This document shows positions 16,886 to 25,286 of a stretch of 38,775 bases of DNA, in pieces; position 1 is the first letter of the stretch, and each line of letters opens with the position of its first letter. Under the pieces are notes generated by a model, which worked only from the letters and a program-made list of their open reading frames with translations, was not told where the DNA came from and searched no databases. Source of the DNA: Desulfobacterales bacterium. GTDB taxonomy: Bacteria; Desulfobacterota; Desulfobacteria; Desulfobacterales; Desulfobacteraceae. The stretch spans positions 1 through 38,775 of the forward strand of contig JAKSAX010000321.1 in the NCBI GenBank assembly GCA_022361395.1, read 5' to 3'. The position numbers and the translations under genes were made by a program.

Positions 16886-18220
16886 TCAGTTTATGACTTT
16901 GCCAATGATATTCAGTTTACTATCACATTGTTCATAGGTAAGATCAATAATTTTTCCCTTAAGTTCCTGTTTTTTAGGAATGTGGACGGTGAGGTAGTTG
17001 GAGATAACGGCCTTGAGCATTCCGGTGGCTTTATCTTCCTGGTGCTGGACAAGTGCCCGGAGGGGACGTCCCCGGTTGATTTTTATAAATTCGGCCCGTT
17101 TCTGCTGATCCAGTTCCCTCATCCTGGCGCAGCGCTCCTTTATTACCTCTGAGGGTACCTTGGGATCAAAGTGAAAGGCAGGGGTCCCTTTTCTGGCGGA
17201 AAAGGGAAAGACGTGCAGATAAGAGACGGGCAGCCGCTTCACTAACCTGTAGGTATTTTCAAACTGGGCGTCGGTCTCTCCCGGAAACCCGATAAGCGTG
17301 TCCAGTCCGATGCCTGCATAGGGCAGGGTGTCATGGATTTTATGGATCACAGATTCGAATTCCTCGGTGGTATAGGGCCGCTTCATCCTTTTGAGCACTT
17401 CATTGTCACCTGCCTGAAGCGGGATATGAAAATGGTCACAGAGGATGCGTCCCGGGCCTGCAAGGTCAATAAGCGCTTGGGAGATCTCATTGGGTTCAAT
17501 GGATGAGATCCTCAGCCTCTCCACCTGCTGCTTTTTGTCCGCTTCCCGGATGAGATCCGCAAGGGAGGTGGGCGGCGTCAGATCATGACCGTACATCCCG
17601 GTATGGATACCGGTGATAATGACCTCCCTGAATCCTTTGCCGGCAAGGCCCTCAAGATGATTGAGCACCTCTCTTTTCGGCATGCTCACAGACGCTCCCC
17701 TTGCATAGGGGACGATGCAATAGGTGCAGAAGGCATTGCAGCCGTCCTGGATTTTAAGGTAGGCCCGGGTCATGCTTCCTGATACCGGTTTATCAAAGCG
17801 CAGGAATTGAGCATGGTTATCAAAATCCGGCTTTTGGAAAGAAAAGGGTACAGATGGCTGTGAGGGTGTCTCCTTACACTCTCCGGCTATGCATTGGGCG
17901 ATCTTCCCTTTGTCCTTATGGCAGACAATATGATCGATATCAGGGATTTGGCGGATCTGGTCCGGATCGGTCTGGGCATGGCATCCGGTGACCACAATCT
18001 CGGCATCGGGATTTTCCCGTATCAGCTTCCGGATGGCCTGCCTGGACTGCATACCTGCCTTGGAGGTAACGGCGCAGGTATTGATGATGCATATGTCTGC
18101 GCCCTGTCTGGTTTCTCCGCGGATAAGCCCGGAATCTTCAAGTCCTGATGCTATGCCGTCGGACTCGTACTGGTTGACCTTGCATCCAAGGGTCTGGATA
18201 TAAAACGTTTTCTTTTTCAT
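16886..18220 (-). CDS. mtaB: tRNA (t6A37) methylthiotransferase MtaB
   Basis: A 444-residue radical-SAM methylthiotransferase that converts t6A37 of tRNA to ms2t6A37. The N-terminal UPF0004 domain has three cysteines for the auxiliary cluster: Cys13 (TLGCKVNQYE), Cys49 (NTCAV) and Cys80 (TGCHAQ). The radical-SAM cluster is C161-x3-C165-x2-C168. SSIEPNEIS and HIPLQAGDNEVLKRMKRPY follow, and a C-terminal TRAM domain covers about 385-444. GCKVNQYE (rather than GCQMN) marks the MtaB type over MiaB or RimO. It lies 43 bp after mnmA and 41 bp before a ferredoxin gene on the same strand. The Shine-Dalgarno sequence before the ATG is weak. The enzyme needs low-potential electrons and a sulfur source. 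Confidence 0.93.
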   Translation of the reverse strand: MKKKTFYIQTLGCKVNQYESDGIASGLEDSGLIRGETRQGADICIINTCAVTSKAGMQSRQAIRKLIRENPDAEIVVTGCHAQTDPDQIRQIPDIDHIVCHKDKGKIAQCIAGECKETPSQPSVPFSFQKPDFDNHAQFLRFDKPVSGSMTRAYLKIQDGCNAFCTYCIVPYARGASVSMPKREVLNHLEGLAGKGFREVIITGIHTGMYGHDLTPPTSLADLIREADKKQQVERLRISSIEPNEISQALIDLAGPGRILCDHFHIPLQAGDNEVLKRMKRPYTTEEFESVIHKIHDTLPYAGIGLDTLIGFPGETDAQFENTYRLVKRLPVSYLHVFPFSARKGTPAFHFDPKVPSEVIKERCARMRELDQQKRAEFIKINRGRPLRALVQHQEDKATGMLKAVISNYLTVHIPKKQELKGKIIDLTYEQCDSKLNIIGKVIN

Positions 18221-18263
18221 TTTACGGATTTCTTAAATTGCAGTTGAGAGGGGACGGATCTAT

Positions 18264-19307
18264 TTATTGTATAATTCCGGCGCCCAGAACGCGGTTGCCC
18301 ATGTAAAATACAGCGCCCTGCCCGGGTGTAATTGCGTTCTGGGGGGTATTAAAATGCACATGGCCTTTTGTTCCCTTCCGGGTTAATGTTGAATCCGCCC
18401 CCTGATGGGCGTACCTGATTTTGGTTGTCAGGTTGAGGATCTTGGTTTTGTCTGAATAATTCCAAATAATATCGTCCACATCCATCTCGGACCTGCCCAG
18501 ATCCTTCTTGAAGCAGACCTCCAGGGTATTGTCCGCCATATTGATGCGCCGGACATAATAGGGTTCCGGGGCAGGTACGTTTATCCCCCGCCGCTGGCCC
18601 ACGGTAAAGGTATGCAGCCCCTTGTGGGTTCCCACGATTTTGCCGTCAGCATCCACAATATTGCCGGGAGACGGGTCCAGCCCCTTTTTCCGGTTGATGA
18701 AACCTGCAAATGAGGTTTCGTGGATAAAGCAAATATCCTGGCTTTCCGACGGTACTGAAGGGACAAGGCCATGTTTCCGGGCGATCTCCTTCACTTTGGT
18801 TTTGGTGGTGGTTGCCAGGGGAAAGATCAGCCTGTCCAATTGATCCGATCTCAGTCTGGACAGGAAATAGGACTGGTCTTTTTTGGGGTCTGCCCCTTTT
18901 TCAAGCCAGGCTGCGCCAGGGGGCAGGTCCGGGCGGGAGAACCTGTTCACAATGGTGGCATAGTGCCCTGTTGCAAGGGCATCTGCCCCGAGTTTAACCG
19001 CATGGGAGAGCAGGGCGCCGAATTTGATTTTCTCATTGCAGATCAGGCAGGGGTTGGGGGTTTTACCGGCCATATAGGTGGAGATAAAGTAGTCCACAAC
19101 CTCCTGCTCAAAGATCTGGCTCATATCCATGGTATGGACTGGAAAACCAAGCTGGGTCTCCAGGGCTTTTGTGTCAACCGGCCGGGTCTCGTATCCTGTG
19201 GTAAAGTGGATCCCGAAGACCTCCTTATAGGCCTGTTTGATTAAAAAACCCGAAACCAGGGAGTCCACCCCGCCGCTCAGGGCTATGGCAACAACAGGAG
19301 ATCCCAT
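18264..19307 (-). CDS. mnmA: tRNA-specific 2-thiouridylase MnmA, C-x-x-C type
   Basis: A 347-residue ATP-dependent enzyme that thiolates U34 of Lys, Glu and Gln tRNAs. It has the PP-loop SGGVDS at 11-16, TPNPCLICN at 83-91, ATGHYA near 112, DQSYFLS at 144-150, SQDICF at 189-194 and GQRRGI. Cys90 and Cys193 are the conserved catalytic pair. Position 87, which is Asp in the E. coli enzyme, is Cys here, giving C87-x-x-C90 plus Cys193, the three-cysteine pattern known to hold a [4Fe-4S] cluster in the related Ncs6/TtuA enzymes. I start it at the ATG 19305-19307, which shares one base with the TGA of the preceding NIL-ferredoxin gene (TGATG); a longer frame exists but lacks support. Translation is therefore coupled to that ferredoxin. 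Confidence 0.93.
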   Translation of the reverse strand: MGSPVVAIALSGGVDSLVSGFLIKQAYKEVFGIHFTTGYETRPVDTKALETQLGFPVHTMDMSQIFEQEVVDYFISTYMAGKTPNPCLICNEKIKFGALLSHAVKLGADALATGHYATIVNRFSRPDLPPGAAWLEKGADPKKDQSYFLSRLRSDQLDRLIFPLATTTKTKVKEIARKHGLVPSVPSESQDICFIHETSFAGFINRKKGLDPSPGNIVDADGKIVGTHKGLHTFTVGQRRGINVPAPEPYYVRRINMADNTLEVCFKKDLGRSEMDVDDIIWNYSDKTKILNLTTKIRYAHQGADSTLTRKGTKGHVHFNTPQNAITPGQGAVFYMGNRVLGAGIIQ

Positions 19308-19738
19308 CAGGCCATTTCTTCCGCCGTCTGGCTGAACAATCCCATGGCCCGTGTCGGGCAGGTCACGATGCAGCGTTCGCACAGGCTGCACTTTTCCTTG
19401 TCAAAAAGCACTTCCATTTCAGGACGCTTGATATGCAGGGCTTCGGTGGGGCAGACCGCGGTGCAGGCTCCGCAATGGGTGCATATCTCTTCATCTTTAA
19501 AGATCTGGTGCTCCGGGGTTGAAATCTGGACACCCTGGTTTTTAAGGAAATCCACCCCTTTGTTAAAACCGGATTTGCTGCCTGAGGAGATTTCAAGGAC
19601 CATATGTCCTTTCCGCTGATTGGAAATCTGGGCATTGAGAATGTTGAACATGAGATCATACTTTTTAACCAGCTGGCAGACAAGGGCCTTCTGCGCCACC
19701 TCGGCAGGGAAATCCAGGATTACAATTTTTGAGTACAA
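19307..19738 (-). CDS. NIL-domain ferredoxin
   Basis: 143 residues. Residues 3-75 form a NIL domain, a ferredoxin-like fold also found at the C-terminus of the methionine importer ATPase. Residues 80-135 carry two complete [4Fe-4S] motifs: Cys86, 89, 92, 96 and Cys117, 120, 123, 127, each ending CP. NIL-ferredoxins of methanogens and sulfate reducers partner with a COG1900 enzyme in making homocysteine from aspartate semialdehyde and sulfide; no such gene is seen here. Instead the stop codon overlaps the mnmA start, which suggests delivery of electrons or sulfur to MnmA. That is inference. The start is TTG at 19736-19738 with GGAGG seven nt upstream. It is probably the first gene of the set. 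Confidence 0.85.
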   Translation of the reverse strand: MYSKIVILDFPAEVAQKALVCQLVKKYDLMFNILNAQISNQRKGHMVLEISSGSKSGFNKGVDFLKNQGVQISTPEHQIFKDEEICTHCGACTAVCPTEALHIKRPEMEVLFDKEKCSLCERCIVTCPTRAMGLFSQTAEEMA

Positions 19739-19823
19739 TGGCTATCCTCCGTTATAAGTGAACAAGGATAAAGTATTTGTGCTTGTCCACGGGATTCTAT
19801 ATTATGGTTAATAATAAGTCCTG

Positions 19824-19854
19824 TATAATATACTATAGACGGATGAATAATCAA
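19824..19854. promoter_or_regulatory. Divergent promoter region between NIL-ferredoxin and acyltransferase-hydrolase genes
   Basis: The 135-bp gap 19739-19873 is AT-rich. For the minus-strand operon, TTGATT (rc of 19849-19854) and TATTAT (rc of 19825-19830) are 18 bp apart. On the plus strand TATAAT at 19824-19829 could be the -10 of the acyltransferase gene, but no good -35 is visible. The two -10 boxes overlap. Found by eye. Confidence 0.35.
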
Positions 19855-19873
19855 TGCTTTAAGGATACTCCCA

Positions 19874-22036
19874 ATGAATCCATTTGTATTTGAACTCTCC
19901 GGTTATACGCTTAAAACATTTTCAGGCTTTTCAAAGGCCTCTATCCAGATCAAGGGACGGGAAAACATCCCCGAAGGCGCTGTCATCTTCTGCGCCAACC
20001 ACTTTACCCGTATTGAGACCATTTTCCTTCCCTATCACATCTATTCCATCACCGGAAAGCAGGCATGGTCCCTTGCGGCAAAGGAGTTGTTTGATATTCC
20101 TGTTCTGGAAGGGCTTATGAAACGGCTTGGCGGGCTCTCCACCCATGATCCGCTCCGGAATGAAAAGATACTGACCTCCCTGTTGTCAGGCAAGGTCCAT
20201 TGGATCATTTTTCCCGAAGGGATGATGGTAAAAAATAAAAAGCTTATCAGAAACAATGAGTTCACCCTGATAGATGATGAAAAGCAGAAGCGCCCTCATA
20301 CCGGTGCGGCGGTACAGGCCCTCAGATGCGAGTTTTTCAGGGAGAGGCTGCGCAGGTTATCCCGGTCAGGTGCGCCTGAATTCGAAAGGCTTGCCACCCG
20401 CCTCGGTATTGAAGATGTCAACCAGGTGCTTGCAGGCCAGACCCATATCGTACCGGTGAACATCTCCTATTATCCGGCAAACCCCAGGGAAAATATCCTC
20501 GGCTCCATTGCCAATGTGCTCATGAAGGAGCCGTCCAAAAGGATGCTGGATGAACTCATGACCGAAGGGGGGATGCTTTTTGCCGGGGTGGATATCACCA
20601 TCCGTTTCGGTGCTCCCATTCCCATCAACCCCTTTTTAAACGATCCTTATATTGAAAGCATGCTCACGGTGAAGCGCCGGGTCCGCTTTGACGAGGATAT
20701 CTATTCAAAGGAGGTCTGCAGGGGGATTTCAAACCGGATCATGGAACGGTACATGGCAGATGTATATGCCATGACCACATTGAACTATGACCACGTCATG
20801 GCCTGTATCCTCAAGCATTTCCCCTATCAGAAAAAGGGGATCGACATTTATGAATTCAAATGCAAGGTGTACTATGCCGTCACCTGCCTGGTGTTAAACC
20901 GGATCTGTTATGTGTCTGATATTTTTAAGTATAACCTTATCCCCCTGCTTATCAACGACCGGTTTGACCGCATCGGGAGGTTCCTGGCGCTGGCTGAGGA
21001 TACAGGGGTTGTCAGGATTGAGGGAAAACGGATGTTTAAGGATCAGACCCGGTTCTATAAAAACAGCCCCTTTCATTCCGTTCGACTGGAAAACCCGGTA
21101 CTGGTCATGGCCAATGAAGTGGAGCCCATCACAGAGGCTGAGATCTGCCTTAAAAAGATTGCCCAGAAGTCTAAACGCCAGATTCTGGAAAGGGTCAGGA
21201 GCAGACTGATCGAAAAGATGAATGTGGATTTCAGTCTGGCTTACAGCAGGTTTTATATTGACGGTGAATCCAAAAGCAAGCGGGTGGGGCGTCCGCTCTT
21301 TTTAAAACAGGCAAATGAAATTGCAGGCATACTCCTTATCCACGGGTACATGGCAGCCCCAAGGGAGATGAAGGCCTTTGCCACCTATCTCTATGAAAAA
21401 GGGTTCACGGTATATGCCCCCCGTCTGGCCGGTCACGGGACAGCGCCAGAAGACCTGGCCGGGACCGGTTATGAAGACTGGGTGGAGTCGGTGGAAGAGG
21501 CCTATGTGGTGCTGCGCCACTCCTGCAAAAAAATTATCATCGGCGGATTCTCAACCGGAGCAGGGCTGGCACTTGAGCTGGCAGGACGGGTGGATGATTA
21601 TGAGGCCATTTTTGCCGTGGCACCGCCAATGCGGCTGAATGATATGGGGTCTTACTTTGTTCCGGCCATTGATGCCTGGAATGCCATGGTGAAAAAACTG
21701 CGGCTGGATGCCGGTGCAAAGGAGTTTATAGAAAACAACCCGGAAAATCCCCATATTAATTATGTGCGTAATCCTATTGCCGGTGTTAACCAGTTGGGAA
21801 AGCTCATGGACCAGTTGGCGCCGAAGCTGAGAGAGATCGAAAAACCGGTGTTGGTGGTCCAGTCAAGGAAAGATCCTGTGGTCAACCCCAAGGGTACCCT
21901 GAAATTATTTAAAAAGATCGGGGCGGAAATAAAAGAGTACTACCTGTTTGATTTCGAACGCCACGGCATTCTTCTGGGAAAGGGAAAACACCGGGTGTTT
22001 CAGGCAGTGGAAAATTTCATCAGGCAATGGGTTTAG
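19874..22036 (+). CDS. Acyltransferase (PlsC-like) fused to an alpha/beta hydrolase
   Basis: 720 residues with two catalytic modules. Residues about 25-270 resemble glycerolipid acyltransferases: NHFTRIE at 42-48 (H-x4-E instead of the usual H-x4-D), then FPEGMM at 113-118. A middle region of about 200 residues (270-475) has no recognised motif. Residues 478-720 form a serine hydrolase: LLIHGYM near 486, nucleophile Ser560 in GGFSTGAG, Asp667 in SRKDPVV and His697 in ERHGIL. The hydrolase resembles monoacylglycerol lipases. A protein that can both attach and remove acyl groups suggests lipid remodelling, storage lipid or acyl-chain turnover, but substrates are unknown. It appears monocistronic and ends in a strong terminator. 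No signal peptide is seen. Confidence 0.8.
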   Translation: MNPFVFELSGYTLKTFSGFSKASIQIKGRENIPEGAVIFCANHFTRIETIFLPYHIYSITGKQAWSLAAKELFDIPVLEGLMKRLGGLSTHDPLRNEKILTSLLSGKVHWIIFPEGMMVKNKKLIRNNEFTLIDDEKQKRPHTGAAVQALRCEFFRERLRRLSRSGAPEFERLATRLGIEDVNQVLAGQTHIVPVNISYYPANPRENILGSIANVLMKEPSKRMLDELMTEGGMLFAGVDITIRFGAPIPINPFLNDPYIESMLTVKRRVRFDEDIYSKEVCRGISNRIMERYMADVYAMTTLNYDHVMACILKHFPYQKKGIDIYEFKCKVYYAVTCLVLNRICYVSDIFKYNLIPLLINDRFDRIGRFLALAEDTGVVRIEGKRMFKDQTRFYKNSPFHSVRLENPVLVMANEVEPITEAEICLKKIAQKSKRQILERVRSRLIEKMNVDFSLAYSRFYIDGESKSKRVGRPLFLKQANEIAGILLIHGYMAAPREMKAFATYLYEKGFTVYAPRLAGHGTAPEDLAGTGYEDWVESVEEAYVVLRHSCKKIIIGGFSTGAGLALELAGRVDDYEAIFAVAPPMRLNDMGSYFVPAIDAWNAMVKKLRLDAGAKEFIENNPENPHINYVRNPIAGVNQLGKLMDQLAPKLREIEKPVLVVQSRKDPVVNPKGTLKLFKKIGAEIKEYYLFDFERHGILLGKGKHRVFQAVENFIRQWV

Positions 22037-22041
22037 CAAAT

Positions 22042-22087
22042 AAAAAAGCCCCTCTCTCTAATAAAAGAGAAAGGGGCTTAATTCTTT
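22042..22087. terminator. Bidirectional rho-independent terminator
   Basis: AAGCCCCT (22046-22053) pairs with AGGGGCTT (22072-22079), with CTCT/AGAG inside. On the minus strand the stem is followed by CTTTTTTATTT; on the plus strand by AATTCTTT. It lies between the convergent acyltransferase-hydrolase and ATPase genes and can serve both. Confidence 0.88.
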
Positions 22088-22106
22088 AAACCAGATGCGC
22101 CTGTCT

Positions 22107-22799
22107 CTATTCCACAGGCATCATGGTGGCCGGATCCAGGGTAAATCTCTGGTCGGTCTTGTCTCCGTCCTTCAGCACGACCGCTTCAATTTTGTTTTCC
22201 ACGGGCATGAGAAATATGGCTTTGTCAATCTGGGTTTCATGGGTTGCCAGCTGAACCGGGAATCCGTCATGGCTCAGGGGCTCTTCCCTGTGGCTCTGCA
22301 TGGAAAGCCAGATAAAGATGGAAAATTCCTTGTTAATCTGGTTCAGGTGCTCCAGGATATCTGACAGGTCCGAGTCAAAATCCAGGCCGTCAATCACCAG
22401 GACCGTGGGCAGGGCCAAATCCGCTTTTTTGAAACTCTTCAGGTAATCTCTGATCTTTTCAACATCAAAAGTGGCTTCGGTATAGGAGATGCCCACCTTG
22501 TTGTTTTTTACGGCATCCCACAGCCGCACCGCTTTCTGGGGGTCAACATAGCCAATGCTGTCCACCAGGTTGGTGTAGGCTTCGTCATATCTCAGGTTGA
22601 TCTTTTCCATTGAATCAGACAGGCTGATATGGAGGATTTTTTCATCAGAGAGCAGCTGGGTCAGGGCAATCTGAACCAGAAAGCTGGTTTTGCCGACACC
22701 GGCCCTGGATAAAACCGCGCCAAACCGTCCGTCTGTGATATTTTCAACGCCAATGGCCATTTCAGCCGGGCTTCTGAGAATGAGATCTTTTTTAAGCAT
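22107..22799 (-). CDS. RecA/KaiC-like P-loop ATPase of unknown function
   Basis: 230 residues. Walker A is SRAGVGKTS at 31-39 and Walker B is TVLVIDGLD at 132-140. The order and spacing fit the RecA/KaiC/DnaB-type ATPase fold, and residues 56-70 (LHISLSDSMEKINLR) look like the strand-helix after the P-loop. No DNA-binding or second domain is visible. The C-terminus has a beta-rich segment (AIFLMPVENKIEAVVLKDGD). It follows fusA on the same strand by 118 bp, which contains only a T-less hairpin (CTGCCT/AGGCAG, 22846-22867), so read-through from fusA is possible. The start has AGAGAGG upstream. It ends at a strong bidirectional terminator. I cannot name a function. Confidence 0.75.
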   Translation of the reverse strand: MLKKDLILRSPAEMAIGVENITDGRFGAVLSRAGVGKTSFLVQIALTQLLSDEKILHISLSDSMEKINLRYDEAYTNLVDSIGYVDPQKAVRLWDAVKNNKVGISYTEATFDVEKIRDYLKSFKKADLALPTVLVIDGLDFDSDLSDILEHLNQINKEFSIFIWLSMQSHREEPLSHDGFPVQLATHETQIDKAIFLMPVENKIEAVVLKDGDKTDQRFTLDPATMMPVE

Positions 22800-22917
22800 A
22801 GTTCCTCTCTTCTATATAAAAGGTCTGAGGTGATCTGCAGGGGGACTGCCTCCCTTGCCTCAGGCAGACATAATCATCTGCCATGTCCGGGGGAGATGAT
22901 CCTTCCTGCAATTCTCC

Positions 22918-25005
22918 TTATTTGTTTTTGGCTGCTTTTTCTTCAGCTTTCTTTTTAGCAATCTCTTCTGCCACGGACTGGGGTACCTGTTTGTAAGAAG
23001 AAAATTCCATGGTGAACTGAGCCTTGCCCTGGGTTCCTGATCTGAGAACCGTGGAAAAACCGAACATTTCAGACAGGGGTACCTGGGATTCCACAACAGA
23101 CATGACACCCTCTTCCTGTGAACCCTGGATGATACCGCGTCTCTGGTTGATCAGGCCCATGCATGCGCCCTGGAACTCATTAGGGGTCTCGATAACCACC
23201 TTCATGATGGGCTCCATGATAACAGGCTTTGCCTTGTTGTAAGCTTCAAGAAATCCGCCCCTTGCAGCAGCCTGGAATGCCATTTCAGAGGAGTCTACCG
23301 CATGAAAGCCACCATCTTCAAGTGTAACTTTGATACCGGTAACGGGAAATTCAAGGTTGGGCCCCTTTGCCATACTTGCTTCAAACCCTTTTTCACAGGA
23401 GGAAATAAACTGGGTGGGAATCCGGCCGCCGGTGACTTTATTGACAAACTCAAACTCTTCTTCGCAGGGTTCCATGAACCCGATGACGCGGCCGAACTGT
23501 CCGGAACCACCTGTCTGTTTTTTATGGGTATAGTTGAAGGGGGCTTTTTTGGTGATGGTTTCCCTGTATGCAACCCTTGGCTTGCCGGTTTCAACCTCTG
23601 CACCATACTCGCGTTTCATCCGTTCAACATAAACTTCCAGGTGAAGCTCGCCCATGCCCTGGATGATGGTGTCACCGGTTTCATGATCCACATAGGTTTT
23701 AAATGTGGGATCTTCTTTGGTGAACCGGTTCAGGGCCTTGGACATGTTGATCTGGGCCTTGTTGTCCTTGGGAATGATAGACAAGGAGATAACCGGCTCC
23801 ATTACATGCATGGCAATCATGGAGTAGTTGATCTGCGGTGATACAAAGGTGTCTCCTGAAGCGCAATCAACACCGAACATGGCGCCGATATGACCTGCCG
23901 GAATGGCTTCAACATCTTCCATCTGGGAGGAGTGCATCCGGATGAGGCGGCCGGCCTTGATCTTTTTACCGTCCCTGGAGTTGATCAGGGTGTCTCCTTT
24001 ATTGATACACCCCTGATACACCCGCAGATAGGTGAGCTGGCCGTACTGACCGTCTTCCAGCTTAAAGGCCAGGGCAACGGTCGGTTTGTCAAATTCACTT
24101 TCAAGGATGACAGTCTCTTCGTTGTTGCTCAGGTCAATGGCTTCGTTTTCAATGTCAAGGGGAGAGGGCAGGTAGTTGACAACAGCATTGAGCAGGGGCT
24201 GGACCGCTTTGTTTTTGTATGCGGAACCGAGGAAAACAGGGGTCATCTGACGCTCAATTGTGCCGATTCTGACGGCATTCATGATCATCTCCACAGTGAT
24301 TTCGGATTCCTCAAGGATGGCATCGGTCAGCTCTTCTGAGAAAAGGGATGCTGCGTCAATCATCTCTTCCCTTGCCGCCTGGGCGTCTTCAAGCATGTCC
24401 GCGGGAATCTCGGCTTCGACCATGTTTTCACCGTTGTCACCCTCAAAATAATAGGCTTTCATAGTGACCAGATCCACAACGCCTTCATGCTTGTCTTCAA
24501 GGCCGATGGGCAACTGCATCATCACGGAGTTGTGGCCCAGTTTGTCCCGGAGCTGGCCGCTGACTTTGGCAGGGTTGGCACCTGATCTGTCACATTTGTT
24601 AACAAATGCAATACAGGGAACTTCATAGCGTTTCATCTGCTGATCAACAGTGATGGACTGAGACTGGACCCCTGATACGGAACATAGGATGAGGACAACC
24701 CCGTCCAGAACCCTTAATGAGCGTTCCACTTCAACTGTGAAATCCACATGGCCCGGTGTATCAATAATATTGACACCATGGTCGTTCCATTCGCAATGGG
24801 TGGCGGCAGAGGCAATGGTAATGCCTCTCTCTTTTTCCAGTTCCATGGAATCCATGACAGCGCCTGCACCGTCTTTACCTCTGACTTCGTTGATTTGGTG
24901 GATTCTGTCCGTGTAAAAGAGAATCCTTTCAGTAAGTGTGGTTTTACCGGAGTCAATATGGGCACTGATACCGATATTTCTTACCCGTTTAAGATCTTTG
25001 ATCAT
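22918..25005 (-). CDS. fusA: Elongation factor G (spd/mitochondrial EFG1-like subtype)
   Basis: The 695-residue GTPase that drives ribosomal translocation. G1 is AHIDSGKTT (15-23), the switch I Thr is in ERGITI (59-64), G3 is DTPGH (82-86) and G4 is NKCD (136-139). Domains II-V follow, ending in a Lys/Glu-rich tail. The N-terminus ([17 protein letters not shown], then [18 protein letters not shown]) follows the spdEFG1/mitochondrial EFG1 pattern rather than canonical EF-G (HIDAGKTTTTERILYYTG). In bacteria with this type, EFG1 does translocation and a second paralogue does recycling. It stands apart from rpsL, rpsG and tuf genes. A strong promoter lies about 150 bp upstream, so the mRNA has a long leader. 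Confidence 0.93.
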   Translation of the reverse strand: MIKDLKRVRNIGISAHIDSGKTTLTERILFYTDRIHQINEVRGKDGAGAVMDSMELEKERGITIASAATHCEWNDHGVNIIDTPGHVDFTVEVERSLRVLDGVVLILCSVSGVQSQSITVDQQMKRYEVPCIAFVNKCDRSGANPAKVSGQLRDKLGHNSVMMQLPIGLEDKHEGVVDLVTMKAYYFEGDNGENMVEAEIPADMLEDAQAAREEMIDAASLFSEELTDAILEESEITVEMIMNAVRIGTIERQMTPVFLGSAYKNKAVQPLLNAVVNYLPSPLDIENEAIDLSNNEETVILESEFDKPTVALAFKLEDGQYGQLTYLRVYQGCINKGDTLINSRDGKKIKAGRLIRMHSSQMEDVEAIPAGHIGAMFGVDCASGDTFVSPQINYSMIAMHVMEPVISLSIIPKDNKAQINMSKALNRFTKEDPTFKTYVDHETGDTIIQGMGELHLEVYVERMKREYGAEVETGKPRVAYRETITKKAPFNYTHKKQTGGSGQFGRVIGFMEPCEEEFEFVNKVTGGRIPTQFISSCEKGFEASMAKGPNLEFPVTGIKVTLEDGGFHAVDSSEMAFQAAARGGFLEAYNKAKPVIMEPIMKVVIETPNEFQGACMGLINQRRGIIQGSQEEGVMSVVESQVPLSEMFGFSTVLRSGTQGKAQFTMEFSSYKQVPQSVAEEIAKKKAEEKAAKNK

Positions 25006-25155
25006 TTTGTCTCATCCTTAGTAATAAAAAATCCTTTGAAACAATAAAAAAATACACCCATTGCCAAAGGCATTGCCATATGTTTGCTGCTAAACTGTAA
25101 TTGCGATTTTATTAAGTTGAATTCCAGATTAATGCCTAAGTATATGAAAAAAAGA

Positions 25156-25185
25156 ATTATTACTCTTTTTTCGGGTGCCTGTCAA
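25156..25185 (-). promoter_or_regulatory. Sigma-70-type promoter of fusA
   Basis: On the minus strand, a perfect TTGACA (-35, 25180-25185) is followed after 18 bp by AATAAT (-10, 25156-25161, five of six consensus bases). The fusA ATG is about 150 nt downstream, so the transcript would have a 140-nt leader. The leader (25006-25150) shows no structure I can name. Confidence 0.65.
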
Positions 25186-25232
25186 TAAAAAAAGTTATTT
25201 CCGCAGCGCAAAAAGAAAGCCTGAACGTGTAA

Positions 25233-25260
25233 CAGGCAGTCCCATGGCTGAGACTGCCTG
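25233..25260 (-). terminator. Hairpin at the end of the first PEP-CTERM gene
   Basis: CAGGCAGTC (25233-25241) pairs perfectly with GACTGCCTG (25252-25260) over a 10-nt loop. It is 26 nt past the stop of the minus-strand gene at 25287. The T tract after it is poor (TTACACGTT), so termination is likely but not certain. Confidence 0.55.
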
Positions 25261-25286
25261 CATTTGTTAAAAATGGGGGAGGGTGC

